The notes: a model not told the origin generated them from the sequence alone. A DNA stretch of 64,000 bases from Microcaldota archaeon (GCA_021818545.1 JAKATX010000013.1:1-64000); one strand, 5' to 3'. Shown: positions 30,046-39,990, counted from the stretch's first letter. Made by a program: numbers and translations.

Positions 30046-30603
30046 TCACGTATCGCGCTTTGGCCTCTTGGCCCCAAAATCCGTATACATGAACACTTCA
30101 TCGAAATACCTTTTGCCTCTTTTTATTGCGCGCGGCATTCTGCCGTATTCCACAAAACCCATTTTCTTATATAACGCCATTGCACGTTCGTTGCCCGCAA
30201 AAAGGCCCAACCTCACTATCTCAAATTTAGCTCTTGCTTCCTTTAGCGCAGCACCAATCAAGGCAGTGCCTATCCCGCTGCCCCTATAGCCGTCCATTAT
30301 CGCTATACCGAGCAAACCGACATGGTCCATCTCAGAATCCGGTCTGCTTGTCGATATGTCGCATAGCCCGACCACCTTACCGCCCGCTTCTGCAACTTTT
30401 GCTATCTTGCTGCCATTCAGGAAGCCCTTATACGCCCCCGTAAACCAGTCAATCTCGCTTTCGTATGTGGGCTTCTTCCTGAATAACGTTAAGCCCAATT
30501 CCTTGTTGCCATGTCTGAGCTCATCGTAGTAGCCGTAGTACAGCTTTATGAGTTTGGGGCCGTCATCAAATTTCAGGCCTCTTACTCTAAATTTAATATC
30601 CAT
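30046..30603 (-). CDS. GNAT-family N-acetyltransferase
   Basis: A 185-residue acetyltransferase of the GNAT fold. The acetyl-CoA loop is clear: DGYRGSGIGTALIGAAL (R/Q-x-x-G-x-G/A), and the C-terminal NERAMALYKKMGFVEYG matches the family, as in RimI-like enzymes. Substrate unknown. It is 19 bp upstream of the start-side neighbour rdgB's stop and likely co-transcribed with it. Confidence 0.8.
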   Translation of the reverse strand: MDIKFRVRGLKFDDGPKLIKLYYGYYDELRHGNKELGLTLFRKKPTYESEIDWFTGAYKGFLNGSKIAKVAEAGGKVVGLCDISTSRPDSEMDHVGLLGIAIMDGYRGSGIGTALIGAALKEARAKFEIVRLGLFAGNERAMALYKKMGFVEYGRMPRAIKRGKRYFDEVFMYTDFGAKRPKRDT

Positions 30604-30622
30604 TTACCCACTCGCGATGCAG

Positions 30623-31189
30623 TCAATCGCCATTATTCTCATTCATGTATTTCTTCAACTTGTTTAATGCGATGCTGCGCATTGAGATCTCGTTTTTTAT
30701 GCTGCCCGCCAGCTCTGCAAAGCTTTTCTCATATCCTGCAGGTATGAATATTGGGTCCCAGCCGAAACCGCTCCTGCCCTTTATCTCTTTTGCTATGGTG
30801 CCATCTACGCTTCCAGAGAAGATGTGAACAGTATGCCCGTCGTAAAATGCGATTGTGGTCTTAGCCGTGGCGCCCCTGTCAACAGCAGACCTCATCATAT
30901 CAAGAAAGCCGCCAAGGCCGGCGCTCTTTATTAGCAATTTGACTAGAGCCCCGGGAAAGCCGCCCCATGAATGCACAAAAAGTCCGGTATCCTCCACTAG
31001 CACAGGCTTCTTCAGTATCCTATACGCCTGCATTGCCTTCTCTCTTACTACATCCTCAACCTCTATAGCTTGCGGTTCCTGAAGTTCAAGGTCCACCTGC
31101 ACTACTTCAGTCTTAAGTATCTCTATGAATTCCCGTAATTTCTCCTTGTTTGATGTAGCGAATATTAGATGCTTCAAGAAAGCCACCAT
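30623..31189 (-). CDS. rdgB: XTP/dITP diphosphatase (RdgB/HAM1)
   Basis: Removes non-canonical purine triphosphates (ITP, dITP, XTP) from the pool. The 188-residue protein starts with the family motif FATSNKEKLREF. Other motifs are VLVEDTGLFVHSWGGFPGALV and GRSGFGWDPIFIP, plus the closing RSIALNKLKKY. All the usual catalytic and metal-binding residues seem present. It is followed by the GNAT gene and preceded, 25 bp away, by a membrane protein gene. Confidence 0.92.
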   Translation of the reverse strand: MVAFLKHLIFATSNKEKLREFIEILKTEVVQVDLELQEPQAIEVEDVVREKAMQAYRILKKPVLVEDTGLFVHSWGGFPGALVKLLIKSAGLGGFLDMMRSAVDRGATAKTTIAFYDGHTVHIFSGSVDGTIAKEIKGRSGFGWDPIFIPAGYEKSFAELAGSIKNEISMRSIALNKLKKYMNENNGD

Positions 31190-31214
31190 GTTGTATTTTG
31201 CATTGCCTATTGAC

Positions 31215-31685
31215 TCAGCCTTTGTACAGAAGCGCGATCAGCCCGCCAGTAACGCCCAGTGCCAATCCTATTATTATGCCGCCCCCTGAGAATATGCTGG
31301 CCAATGAGAACGCCAGCGCTATGCCGCCCATCTTATTTATCGTCTTGATACTGCCGGACCTCATTTTTATCCCGCAAATTGCGACTATTGCGCCGCATAT
31401 GATGCCAGTGCTGTATACCAAGTCAACGCCCTGAGCGCATTCGGCCATTGAAGACGTCATGTTCTGCGCCATATTTATGCCCGCGGTGGTGCATAATTGC
31501 GCCAGGATGGACGGGCTTGCAAGCGAATAGAATGCCATGCCCGCTATGCTGCCAAATAATATGAGCATACCTGCAACTATCGTGATTATTATTGCCAGCG
31601 TCGGCCTGTTTATTTGGGGTGCATCAGCAGTATTCTGAGCCGCTTTCAAGACTTTTTTAGTATGTTTAGCCATCGAATCATCCAA
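31215..31685 (-). CDS. Small four-helix membrane protein, unknown function
   Basis: A 156-residue protein with a charged N terminus and about four hydrophobic segments (29-53, 87-104, 118-133 and 136-152). The closing pair, with SGGGIIIGLALGVTGGLIAL, resembles small tetraspan proteins that are often multiplied in ARMAN-type genomes, and it loosely echoes the membrane half of the protein at 41649. The start could be ATG 31685 or ATG 31673. Two Cys fall in the loop between helices. No function can be assigned. Confidence 0.5.
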   Translation of the reverse strand: MDDSMAKHTKKVLKAAQNTADAPQINRPTLAIIITIVAGMLILFGSIAGMAFYSLASPSILAQLCTTAGINMAQNMTSSMAECAQGVDLVYSTGIICGAIVAICGIKMRSGSIKTINKMGGIALAFSLASIFSGGGIIIGLALGVTGGLIALLYKG

Positions 31686-31698
31686 AGCTCGATATACA

Positions 31699-32856
31699 TC
31701 ATGCGATGCTGTAATTTATAATGGGGCCGGGAAGGCTATCTACGTAAGTAGGTTGGACTTGATTGCTTATTGACGTCTCGTTTATGTCGAATCCGAAGCC
31801 CAGTTCTGAAGTCATGTTGGTGATATGCATGTTTATTGTCATGTTTAATGGGATATGATGCGAATATGATAAGCACATGCTCATTTCTCCGGATGCTTTT
31901 GTTGAATTCATATTAGGCGATGCAGGCTGTTGAAGCCCTTGTAAATTCCATCCGCTAGTCAAAGTGCTCATAATATTCCGTAGGTTGGCGGAGAACTTAT
32001 TATCAAGAAAAGCGCAGGGACTGCCGTTGTATGAAGCTTCAGAAACATTGCTGCTGGTCTCGTTTAATGAATACAAAAACGTATCCAGGTAGCTTGAGTT
32101 CAGTACAGGCAGCGGATTTTGCGCTTGGCCTAGAATCTTATATTGCGTGCCATTGGACATATTAACCGTGTTGCCGGGGCTAGTCTCTTTACACCAAGTA
32201 TTGTTTGACAGGCTAGGTAAGTGCATTCCTGAAAAACACGTGTATGAGTCTCCGCTTAACCTAAAAATGCTTATAGAAGCGCTGGAATTCGACATGAATG
32301 AGCCTTGGCTTAACCCAAACAACGTGGATACTAAACGGCCGTAAAGATCGACCCTCGAATCATTGCCATATTTGGAGAACTTTGCATTGAAAGGGAGTTG
32401 GTATGTTAGGTTTGTAAAGGCTGCATCAAACGAGATTGAAAATGTACCGTTGTATGTGACCTGGATAGGATTTGTTGCATTAAGGCTGTTGCTTATCATA
32501 GCCAATATGGCAGGAGCATCAGTCTTATTCATTGTTATCGCGTTGGAGAACGCTTGCTCCTGCGCATTAAGTTCAGCAGCAGAGGTTGGGTATTGTTGGC
32601 TGAAGGGCTGGCTATTATTTCCTAATGCAGATATCAAGAAGTACAAAATTATTGCAAATGCTATTACTGCAGTTATCACCAGCGGGATTTTAGACCCTGG
32701 AAGCGCTTTTGCTTTTTTGGTACCGGAATCAGGAGGCGTACTTGGTGCAGCATCAATCTCAATGCCGTAAGGATCTTCTGCCTCGGTCTGCAGGTTACCT
32801 ATGGCTATTTTTTTGGGCATTTTTATCATTGCTTGAATCGGACTTAAATCAGGCAT
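31699..32856 (-). CDS. Membrane-anchored exported protein, unknown function
   Basis: A 385-residue protein with a cytoplasmic tail, one transmembrane helix (about 55-77) and a large outer domain with more than fifteen N-x-S/T sequons, suggesting a heavily N-glycosylated surface protein. Cys residues are scattered (for example in YTCFSG, TWCKET and SPCAFLD) and could form disulphides. The start could be ATG 32856 or one of two internal ATGs ten to thirteen codons later. It lies between gyrA and the tetraspan gene on the same strand. Not recognised. Confidence 0.6.
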   Translation of the reverse strand: MPDLSPIQAMIKMPKKIAIGNLQTEAEDPYGIEIDAAPSTPPDSGTKKAKALPGSKIPLVITAVIAFAIILYFLISALGNNSQPFSQQYPTSAAELNAQEQAFSNAITMNKTDAPAILAMISNSLNATNPIQVTYNGTFSISFDAAFTNLTYQLPFNAKFSKYGNDSRVDLYGRLVSTLFGLSQGSFMSNSSASISIFRLSGDSYTCFSGMHLPSLSNNTWCKETSPGNTVNMSNGTQYKILGQAQNPLPVLNSSYLDTFLYSLNETSSNVSEASYNGSPCAFLDNKFSANLRNIMSTLTSGWNLQGLQQPASPNMNSTKASGEMSMCLSYSHHIPLNMTINMHITNMTSELGFGFDINETSISNQVQPTYVDSLPGPIINYSIA

Positions 32857-32873
32857 AGCACTTTGGATTATGC

Positions 32874-35309
32874 CTAGGGAACAGGCTGCTGCATGGTCTC
32901 CTGCTCCGATAGTACCCCTGCATCAACCACTCTCGTAGCTGCGTCAAGCCTCATCATGTGCACTCCGCTTGCGCTCCTGCCGGTTATCCTTATTGATGAC
33001 ACAGGGAACATTATTGATACACCGTTTGAATTCATCAGTATAATGTTATCCTTCTCTGACGCCTTGACCGCCTTTATCACTTTTCCTGTTTTATCTTTTA
33101 GCTTGACGTTTATGACGCCTTTGCCGCCCCTATTTTGGAGGCGGTACTCATCAACAGTTGTGGCTTTACCGAAGCCTCTTTCTGTTATGGAGACTATCAA
33201 GTCCAACGTCTTGGCAGCGAGTATGTTGACTACTTCGTCTCCCTGCGCCAGCTTTATGCCTCGAACCCCGATGGCATTCCTGCCCATCGGTCTAAGTCGA
33301 TTCTCTCCGAACCTTAGCGCCTTCCCGGCCCTTGTTGCTATCAAGAGGTCTGATGATCCATCAGTGAGTATAACGTCGGACAGTTCGTCGCCGGGCAACA
33401 ATGGTATGGCACGTACGCCGTTTGAACGCGGATTCGAGAACTTATCGGCAAGCACCTTCTTTATCTTGCCTTTCTTGGTTATGAAAATCATGTGATTCTT
33501 TGAGAAATTGCGCGTATTGACTATTACAGATACGCCTTCGCCCTCCTGCAGCTTGACAAGATTGACTATTGCCTTGCCGCCAGCATACCTCTGCGCCTCT
33601 GGCACTAGATATGCTTTAAGCCAGTATAGCCTGCCAAGGGTAGAAATTACAAGTAGGTAGTCCTTTAACCTGCAAGAGACAAGCGTCTTTGGATAGTCGT
33701 TCTCCTTTAGGCCAACTGTTATTATTCCCTTCCCACCTCTGGACTGAAGTTTGTACACATCAAGAGGCATCCTCTTGACGTAGTTGTTCCTTGTCAGTAT
33801 CACTGTAGTCTCATCGTCGCTTATCAGGTCCTCTTGTTGTATCAACTCTATGTCTTCGCCTTGCTCTATGCGCGTCCTGCGCGGGCGGCCGTATTTCTCC
33901 TTTAGATATTTCATGTCATCTTTTATCAGCGCATATATCTTCTCTTCGTTTGAGAGTATATCGTTGTAACCTGATATGTCCTGCAGCAACTGTGATTTTT
34001 CATTGTTGAGCGACCCTGCTTCTAGACTGGTTAGCTTGCTAAGCTTCATGTCCAGTATTGCGTTGGCTTGCTTCTCAGATACCTTGTAATTGAAAATCAG
34101 TTGGGCGCGGGCTTCCTTTGAATCTGCGCTCTTCTTTATAGTGTCTATGACGCTCTCTATGTTGTTCATTGCGACCAAGAGCCCTTCGACTATGTGTAGC
34201 CTGTCTGATGCAACTGTGAGGTCGTATTTTACCCTGTTCCTTATAACAGAAACCCTGTGATCCACGAAGACTTTTATGAAATCCTTGAGGTTTAACGTAA
34301 CTAACCTATTGCCTATCACTGCTATGTTTGTTATATGGAGGGTTTCCTGCAATTGCGTATGGACGTACAGCATGTTAAGTACTTGATCCGTATTTGCGCC
34401 GGACTTTAAGTCCACCGCTATCCTTATGCCCTCCTTGCTGCTTTCATCCCTAAGATCTGCCACATCCGTTATCTTTTTCTCCTTTACCAAATGCGCAATC
34501 TTCTCAACCAGTAACGCCTTGTTTAGGGTGTATGGTATTTCTGTTATTATTATGGACTCGCGATTGTTGTGCTTCTCTATCGTGATCGCGCCCCTTATTG
34601 TAACAGAACCGCGTCCAGTTACGTAGGAGTTGACCAGGTTGCCATTGCGGAATATTATGCCGCCAGTCGGGAAATCGGGCCCTTTTATGTGCTGCAGCAA
34701 ATCCTCTATGGTTATATCCTTGTTGTCTATGTAAGCCATGATTGCATCCGCCACCTCGTTAAGGTTGTGCGGCATTATGCTTGTTGCGACGCCAACTGCT
34801 ATGCCTGCTGCGCCATTAAGTAGTAGGTTGGGCGCTTTCGCTGGCAACACGATGGGCTCCTCTTCAGTGTTATCAAAATTCGGTACGAAATTGACTGGCT
34901 TCTTCTCTATGTCAGAAAGCATCTCCTCTGCCAACTTGTTTAGCCTTACTTCAGTGTATCTCTGCGCAGCTGGCGGATCCCCGTCTATGGATCCCATGTT
35001 TCCCTGGCCCTGCACAAGTGTGTGATTCATTGAAAAATCCTGAGCCATCCGCACAAGTGTCTCATATGCGGCTATGTCGCCGTGAGGGTGATACTTTCCT
35101 ATGGTGTCTCCCACTATCCTTGCGCTTTTCTTGGTTGGTTGATCGCTGGCATTCCCCAACTTGTACATTGAATAAAGTATCCTTCTTTGGGCAGGTTTCA
35201 AACCGTCCCTCGCATCAGGCAGAGCCCTGCCTATGATTACGCTCATCGCGTAGTCCAAATAGCTGGACTGCATCTCATTTTCTATAGGCGCTTCTATTAC
35301 CTGGCTCAT
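32874..35309 (-). CDS. gyrA: DNA gyrase, subunit A
   Basis: Breaks and rejoins DNA for negative supercoiling together with GyrB. The catalytic tyrosine is Y118 in [10 protein letters not shown]. The protein opens with [21 protein letters not shown]-type sequence (residues 16-36). The C-terminal half forms the beta-pinwheel that wraps DNA and contains QSRGGKG and QNRGGKG, variants of the GyrA box, which separates gyrase from topoisomerase IV. Length is 811 residues. It starts 13 bp after the gyrB stop, in one operon. Confidence 0.94.
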   Translation of the reverse strand: MSQVIEAPIENEMQSSYLDYAMSVIIGRALPDARDGLKPAQRRILYSMYKLGNASDQPTKKSARIVGDTIGKYHPHGDIAAYETLVRMAQDFSMNHTLVQGQGNMGSIDGDPPAAQRYTEVRLNKLAEEMLSDIEKKPVNFVPNFDNTEEEPIVLPAKAPNLLLNGAAGIAVGVATSIMPHNLNEVADAIMAYIDNKDITIEDLLQHIKGPDFPTGGIIFRNGNLVNSYVTGRGSVTIRGAITIEKHNNRESIIITEIPYTLNKALLVEKIAHLVKEKKITDVADLRDESSKEGIRIAVDLKSGANTDQVLNMLYVHTQLQETLHITNIAVIGNRLVTLNLKDFIKVFVDHRVSVIRNRVKYDLTVASDRLHIVEGLLVAMNNIESVIDTIKKSADSKEARAQLIFNYKVSEKQANAILDMKLSKLTSLEAGSLNNEKSQLLQDISGYNDILSNEEKIYALIKDDMKYLKEKYGRPRRTRIEQGEDIELIQQEDLISDDETTVILTRNNYVKRMPLDVYKLQSRGGKGIITVGLKENDYPKTLVSCRLKDYLLVISTLGRLYWLKAYLVPEAQRYAGGKAIVNLVKLQEGEGVSVIVNTRNFSKNHMIFITKKGKIKKVLADKFSNPRSNGVRAIPLLPGDELSDVILTDGSSDLLIATRAGKALRFGENRLRPMGRNAIGVRGIKLAQGDEVVNILAAKTLDLIVSITERGFGKATTVDEYRLQNRGGKGVINVKLKDKTGKVIKAVKASEKDNIILMNSNGVSIMFPVSSIRITGRSASGVHMMRLDAATRVVDAGVLSEQETMQQPVP

Positions 35310-35321
35310 AAAAATTACCGC

Positions 35322-37238
35322 TCATACGTCCAAGAATGAGACCTCGCTGGCGTGCTCCTCAAGGAAGTGCCTTCTCTTTTCCACATCTACCCCCATCAAC
35401 ACGGTGAATATCGCATTAGCCAGCTCCAAATCCTTTATTGACACCTGTTTGATTACGCGATTGTTGGGGTCCATCGTGGTCTCCCACAATTGTTCAGGAT
35501 TCATCTCGCCCAAACCCTTGTACCTTTGGACAGCGCCCTTTCCGTCGTACCCTTGCATTACAGTATTAAGCTCTTGGTCTGAATATGCATACTTGACCTC
35601 GCGACCCTTCGTTATCTTGTAGAGCGGCGGTTGGGCTATGTATATGTGGCCGCGCTGGACGAGAGGCAACATGTACCTGTAGAAGAAGGTGAGCAGTAGC
35701 GTCCTTATGTGGCTGCCGTCTACGTCTGCATCCGTCAGCAGTATTATCTTGTTGTACCGCAGCTTGTCGGGCTTGAATGTCTCCTTTATGCCCGTCCCGA
35801 AAGCGGTAACCATGGTATGCAGTTCTGCGTTATTGAATATCTTTTCATCGGACGCCTTCTCTACATTAAGTATCTTGCCCTTGAGCGGCAATATGGCTTG
35901 GTAGAATCTGTCTCTCCCCTGCTTGCTTGAGCCTGCTGCGCTTTCTCCCTCTACTATGAATATCTCTGCTTTCTCGGGATCGCTCTCAGTGCAGTCAGCC
36001 AGTTTGCCTGGCAGCACAGCACCTTCAAACATGTTTTTCTTCCTTGCCAGCTCTCGCGCTTTTCTGGCCGACTCTCGCGCCTCTGCTGCTGCGGCGACTT
36101 TGCTTATTATCTTTGCCGCCTCCTGAGGATTCTCTTCCAGGTATGTTGATATTGCAGCATATGAGATGCTGTCCACCAGTGTCTTTATCGTGCTGTTTCC
36201 GAGTTTTTCCTTTGTCTGGCCCTCGAATTCTGGATTCTGCATCATTATCGATATTATTCCAACAAGGCCCTCCCTTGTGTCATCGCCCTCTATCGCAGCC
36301 TGAGGCTTCGTGGCGCGCTTGGGGTTCTTCTGTATATAATTTGTTATGGCGCGTGTGAGCGCGGTGTGGAACCCTATGACGTGCATGCCGCCATCCGATG
36401 TCCTGATGTTGTTCACGAACGAAAGAAGCTCCTCGCTGTAGCTGTTTATGTACTGGAATACCACATCGATTTTAACGTTGTTCTGCGACTTTGATAGTAT
36501 CACGGACTTTGAGACTTCCTGTTTGTCTCCGCGCAGGTAGCTTATGAAGTCGTCAAGACCACTTTGCGATACGAATGTATCCGCCTTTTCCGGCGACTCC
36601 CTTGCATCAATGAGCGTTATCTTTATCTTAGGATTCAGGAACGCGAGATCCCTAACACGCTCCTGAAGCACTATTGTATCAAAGCTATTGACTGAGAATA
36701 TCTCCTTGTCTGGCTTGAATTTTATAGATGTACCAGTCTCGTTTTCGCTCGCCGAACCTATCTCCTCCAACGCTGAAGTCGATGTACCGCGGCCAAACCT
36801 CTGCCTGTAAGTTTTTCCGCCTTTCTTTACGATTACTTCAGTATATTCGGATAGGGAGTTAACAACCGTTAGGCCTACGCCGTGCAATCCACCGGATACT
36901 TGATATATCTTGTTATCGAACTTGGCTCCCGAGTGCAATGACGTCATTATCACTTCGAGTGCAGGCTTACCGACCTTGGGTATTATATCTATAGGTATGC
37001 CCCTGCCATCGTCGCTCACTTCTGCTACGTCCTGTTCGTCCTCCTTGGAAAGCCTTATCTTGATGTTTTTGCAATAGCCCGCGATGGCTTCGTCTATTGC
37101 GTTGTCCAACACCTCGTAAAGCAGGTGTATGAATCCCTGGCTACCAGTAGATCCTATGTACATAGCAGGGCGCTTCCTAACTCCTTGCGGGCCAGAAAGG
37201 ACTATTATGTCCTTTCCGGTATAATCATTTTCAGCCAT
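35322..37238 (-). CDS. gyrB: DNA gyrase, subunit B
   Basis: The ATPase partner of gyrase, 638 residues. The GHKL ATP site is seen in EVLDNAIDEA, DDGRGIPIDI and VSGGLHGVGLTVVN. The TOPRIM domain has EGESAAGSSKQGRDR and the Mg-binding DADVDGSHIRTLLLTF. The C-terminal motif QRYKGLGEMNPEQLWETT is typical. The frame runs 8 codons farther upstream; ATG 37238 (MAENDYTG) is the best start. Gyrase in an archaeon is usually regarded as an ancient bacterial acquisition. Confidence 0.94.
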   Translation of the reverse strand: MAENDYTGKDIIVLSGPQGVRKRPAMYIGSTGSQGFIHLLYEVLDNAIDEAIAGYCKNIKIRLSKEDEQDVAEVSDDGRGIPIDIIPKVGKPALEVIMTSLHSGAKFDNKIYQVSGGLHGVGLTVVNSLSEYTEVIVKKGGKTYRQRFGRGTSTSALEEIGSASENETGTSIKFKPDKEIFSVNSFDTIVLQERVRDLAFLNPKIKITLIDARESPEKADTFVSQSGLDDFISYLRGDKQEVSKSVILSKSQNNVKIDVVFQYINSYSEELLSFVNNIRTSDGGMHVIGFHTALTRAITNYIQKNPKRATKPQAAIEGDDTREGLVGIISIMMQNPEFEGQTKEKLGNSTIKTLVDSISYAAISTYLEENPQEAAKIISKVAAAAEARESARKARELARKKNMFEGAVLPGKLADCTESDPEKAEIFIVEGESAAGSSKQGRDRFYQAILPLKGKILNVEKASDEKIFNNAELHTMVTAFGTGIKETFKPDKLRYNKIILLTDADVDGSHIRTLLLTFFYRYMLPLVQRGHIYIAQPPLYKITKGREVKYAYSDQELNTVMQGYDGKGAVQRYKGLGEMNPEQLWETTMDPNNRVIKQVSIKDLELANAIFTVLMGVDVEKRRHFLEEHASEVSFLDV

Positions 37239-37474
37239 GAAAATCATTGATAAGTAGCACAAATAATTGGCGTTTTAAGCTTAAATACCTTTTCAGGGCT
37301 TATTTGAAGTTTTATCGACGACAGCCTGAGAATTAAGCGCTACTTTAAAATAAAGCATACGTCGCACATAAAAAATGAATGAAATTTGTAGCTGTAATGT
37401 CTTGCATGGATCTTAGAGCAAGCACTACATTTTGCATATCACAATGTAAAAAAGTAAAAAAAATAGACTGGAAA

Positions 37475-38362
37475 TCAGACAATATTCTTGTGCTTACGCA
37501 CGGCCTTAGACTGATTCCCTTTGCGCAACATTTCAGACTCCGAGTTAGGGGTTTCCAATGTCGGATGTGGCTTTTCGGGAACTGCAGGAAGGAGCTTTTT
37601 ATCCTTGGCAGGCGTTGGAAGAGGCGCTGCATTTTGGGCAAAATCCTTTTGTGGTGCGACTGTCTTCTTCAGCATCTCTCCAGCCTGCTTCATATCATCA
37701 TCACTGACATTTCTGATTCCGTTCTTATCCATCACTATCATTCTCAATGGCTCGCCTACGTATGCATTGTGGGCTATGTAATAGCGTTCCAATAGATACG
37801 CAACTCCTTTTGCATCGTTCTCTGTCATCTGTGCAGGATCGGCCACATGTTCATCAATTATGAAATTGAGGACCTGCTGTGGTGAGCCATCCACTCCGGT
37901 TGCAGTGGGCCTTTGATAAGCAACCCTGTTGAAATAAACGTTTGGAAGGTCGCCTACGTCTGCCATTGGGGAGCCGCCCGGACTACTATATGGCTGGTGA
38001 CCGGTAAATACCATCGCCTCCATAGTCTTCATTGTGCCATCGTTCTGCTTAACGGCTATCAATAACTCTGCAAACAAGTCCGTATGCCCTAGACCGCTTT
38101 CCTTGAGAGCAAGTGTAATTAGTTCTTTCTGGATTTCGGCCTTGACGTCCTTTCCCTGTTCTAAATCGCTGGCATACTTTTGAACTACGACTTTGGCAAG
38201 CTCTATTAAGGAAGCGGCGCCGGCCTGTGCACTGACCACGCCATTTGATAGTTTTGTGAGTTTTTCTGTGACGATTGTGTCTCCTGTAGATTCAATTGTG
38301 CCCCTGCTGTCTGCCACCATTACAATGCCGCCCTTATATGGTATGGATGCAATCACAGTCAC
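37475..38362 (-). CDS. Standalone proteasome-fold (Ntn) hydrolase
   Basis: The protein starts MTVIASIPYKGG. Once Met is removed, Thr1, Asp17 (in VADSR) and Lys33 (in VTEK) fall exactly where the catalytic residues of proteasome beta subunits and HslV lie, and GVVSAQAGAASL follows like the conserved glycine loop. There is no propeptide. Residues 1-215 form the Ntn-like domain; the last 80 are Pro/Ala/Lys rich and probably disordered. Start: GTG 38362; nearby ATGs are out of frame. A TATA box lies 30 bp upstream. It is not part of a visible alpha/beta proteasome pair. It may be a peptidase of its own, and activity is inferred. Confidence 0.6.
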   Translation of the reverse strand: MTVIASIPYKGGIVMVADSRGTIESTGDTIVTEKLTKLSNGVVSAQAGAASLIELAKVVVQKYASDLEQGKDVKAEIQKELITLALKESGLGHTDLFAELLIAVKQNDGTMKTMEAMVFTGHQPYSSPGGSPMADVGDLPNVYFNRVAYQRPTATGVDGSPQQVLNFIIDEHVADPAQMTENDAKGVAYLLERYYIAHNAYVGEPLRMIVMDKNGIRNVSDDDMKQAGEMLKKTVAPQKDFAQNAAPLPTPAKDKKLLPAVPEKPHPTLETPNSESEMLRKGNQSKAVRKHKNIV

Positions 38363-38391
38363 ATTATCATCTCTTTACAATAGTGCTTACC

Positions 38392-38400
38392 GTTATATAA
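38392..38400 (-). promoter_or_regulatory. TATA box for the proteasome-like gene
   Basis: CTTATATAA on the minus strand is centred about 34 bp before the GTG at 38362, giving a leader of only a few nucleotides. Confidence 0.5.
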
Positions 38401-38495
38401 GTATTTAAATGTAATCTACGGCATTTTTATTAAGTTTAAGATGATAATACGACGACAATTGCTTTTATTTCGTATTTTTGCGCCCTGGCGTCGCG

Positions 38496-38804
38496 TTATG
38501 CTTTAGTCTTAGACTCTAGTATTTCGCCAAAAGAACTGCAAAAATGATTAACTGCGTGATCCAACGCCTTCTTCCCGCTAGGTGTAAGTCTATAATAAAC
38601 AGATTTCCCATTTTTGCTGCCGAATATTAGCTTCTTGCTGCTGAGCCCCTTAAGAGCGGGATATATCGTGCCTGCCTTGGGCTTCTCCCCGCGCCTTTTC
38701 TCTATCTCTCCAGCTAGTTCCTCCCCATTCATTACCTTCTTTGAGAGCAACCAGAGTATCTGGAATGAGAGCATGCCCCTCATATCACAGCCGTAATCCT
38801 CCAT
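38496..38804 (-). CDS. PadR-family transcriptional regulator
   Basis: A 102-residue winged-helix protein. The PadR pattern is present: MRGMLSFQILWLLSKK, then GEELAGEIEKRRGEKPKAGTIYPAL and LTPSGKKALDHA. Longer readings to 38939 run across the promoter and are rejected. It is divergent from a small coiled-coil gene, with a 98-bp intergenic region holding an inverted repeat (38823-38880) that would suit autoregulation. PadR proteins usually repress a linked stress or efflux gene in response to a small ligand. Confidence 0.85.
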   Translation of the reverse strand: MEDYGCDMRGMLSFQILWLLSKKVMNGEELAGEIEKRRGEKPKAGTIYPALKGLSSKKLIFGSKNGKSVYYRLTPSGKKALDHAVNHFCSSFGEILESKTKA

Positions 38805-38822
38805 GTGAACACTGTAAATAAA

Positions 38823-38880
38823 TATAGGACATACTATATATTTAAATATTTTGACTAAAATATATATATGGCGTCCTATA
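38823..38880. promoter_or_regulatory. Divergent promoter region with inverted-repeat operator
   Basis: TATAGGAC (38823-38830) and GTCCTATA (38873-38880) are perfect inverted repeats 42 bp apart. Between them lies an AT-only stretch containing the palindrome ATATTTAAATAT and TATATATATA, which can serve as TATA boxes for both the PadR gene and the divergent 38902 gene. I infer a PadR operator. Confidence 0.5.
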
Positions 38881-38901
38881 TATGGATGCAGGTTGAAAAC
38901 T

Positions 38902-39042
38902 ATGTGCGGAGAATACGAACATGGGAGGGGCTTCTTCACGAAGCAGGAAAAGATAGAGATGCTGGAGGACTATAAGGAAAAGCTTGAGCACGAAGCAAAG
39001 GGCGTAGAAGAAGCCATAAAGGAACTCAAGAAGAACAACTGA
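38902..39042 (+). CDS. Small coiled-coil protein divergent from PadR
   Basis: A 46-residue protein, MCGEYEHGRGFFTKQEK followed by a single charged helix ending KELKKNN. A frame from 38851 exists, but the ATG at 38902 is preferred because of a GGTTGA element 7 nt before it. Small proteins with a Cys/Gly N terminus and a coiled coil are often divergent from PadR regulators in archaea and may sense or bind metal or protein partners. The exact function is unknown. Confidence 0.55.
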   Translation: MCGEYEHGRGFFTKQEKIEMLEDYKEKLEHEAKGVEEAIKELKKNN

Positions 39043-39126
39043 ATGCTTTCTTTTACTTTTTTCTTTATTGTTTCTTTATTATAAACGGCAAAAGCCATAG
39101 CTCAGATTAATGTATTGAAATCGCTG

Positions 39127-39954
39127 TTAGCGTTTCCTGCATACAATCATCATGTGCTGGCTTATTCCGATGCTGCTTGGATGGTTTATAGTCTTGTAGT
39201 GCGCTTTCATCCATATATTGAAGCGTCTTGGATTCCGTCTTAGCTTACCAAGCTCTGCATCAGAGTATGATGCAAATCCCTCAAGCGCAAAGATCCCCAT
39301 TATATTTACATCTTTATCTTCAAACAAATGCTCAAGTTCCTCTGGTTTGAAGCCATGGAACGCGGTGAAACCATAACCACCAGGGTAGTCACCAGTTTCA
39401 AGGTAATCGTTGAAGTAGCTGGCTTCAAGTTCATTTTGGAAGCGCCTAACGAACCCAATCATTGACGACATGCTATTCATCACCGATACCAATATCGGCG
39501 CGCCATGTTTCGCCACCCTTATAAGCTCCTCTGCTGCTTTCTCCCTTTTAGCGCGGCTCATCACATGGGATAAGGGGCCGCCCAGGCATATTACCGCATC
39601 AAAAGAGTTAGACTTGAAAATTGAAAGGTCATTTAGTGACCCTTCAGCTGTCAGTTTAAGCTTATTTTGAAGGTGCTCCCTCTTTGCCTTCCGCACTGCA
39701 AAATCCAGATTTGCCTTGGTAAAATCAAATAAGGTGATTTCATAACCAGACTTCGCCAGAGTAAACGCGTATCTGCCGGGCCCTCCACCAGCATCCAGTA
39801 TTAGCCCTCTCTTCGGCAAGTATCTCTTTAGCAGATGCATTGTCGTATCGAATTCAAGTTTTGGCAGTGCTGCGCTCTTAAGACGGCGCCATTCTTTGGC
39901 AACGTTTTCTGTATAGTAAGCTTTTATCTTGCGCCTAAATTCCTTTTCTGGCAT
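39127..39954 (-). CDS. SAM-dependent methyltransferase
   Basis: A 275-residue class I methyltransferase. The SAM loop is LILDAGGGPGRYAF (near residue 52), with LFDFTKANLDFA providing the ribose-binding acidic residue and DAVICLGGPLSHV as motif IV. The layout is like the small-molecule group that includes UbiE-like enzymes. The N-terminal helix (KAYYTENVAKEWRRL) resembles the substrate-gating helix seen in glycine or sarcosine-type methyltransferases. No substrate can be given. Confidence 0.78.
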   Translation of the reverse strand: MPEKEFRRKIKAYYTENVAKEWRRLKSAALPKLEFDTTMHLLKRYLPKRGLILDAGGGPGRYAFTLAKSGYEITLFDFTKANLDFAVRKAKREHLQNKLKLTAEGSLNDLSIFKSNSFDAVICLGGPLSHVMSRAKREKAAEELIRVAKHGAPILVSVMNSMSSMIGFVRRFQNELEASYFNDYLETGDYPGGYGFTAFHGFKPEELEHLFEDKDVNIMGIFALEGFASYSDAELGKLRRNPRRFNIWMKAHYKTINHPSSIGISQHMMIVCRKR

Positions 39955-39990
39955 AAAATCACTTTATGAAATAATGGTTAAGCATAGCAT

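Noticed and set aside
37379-37795. Plus-strand frame opposite the 3' part of the proteasome-like gene
   Set aside because: Shadow frame; the minus-strand gene has catalytic residues and a promoter.
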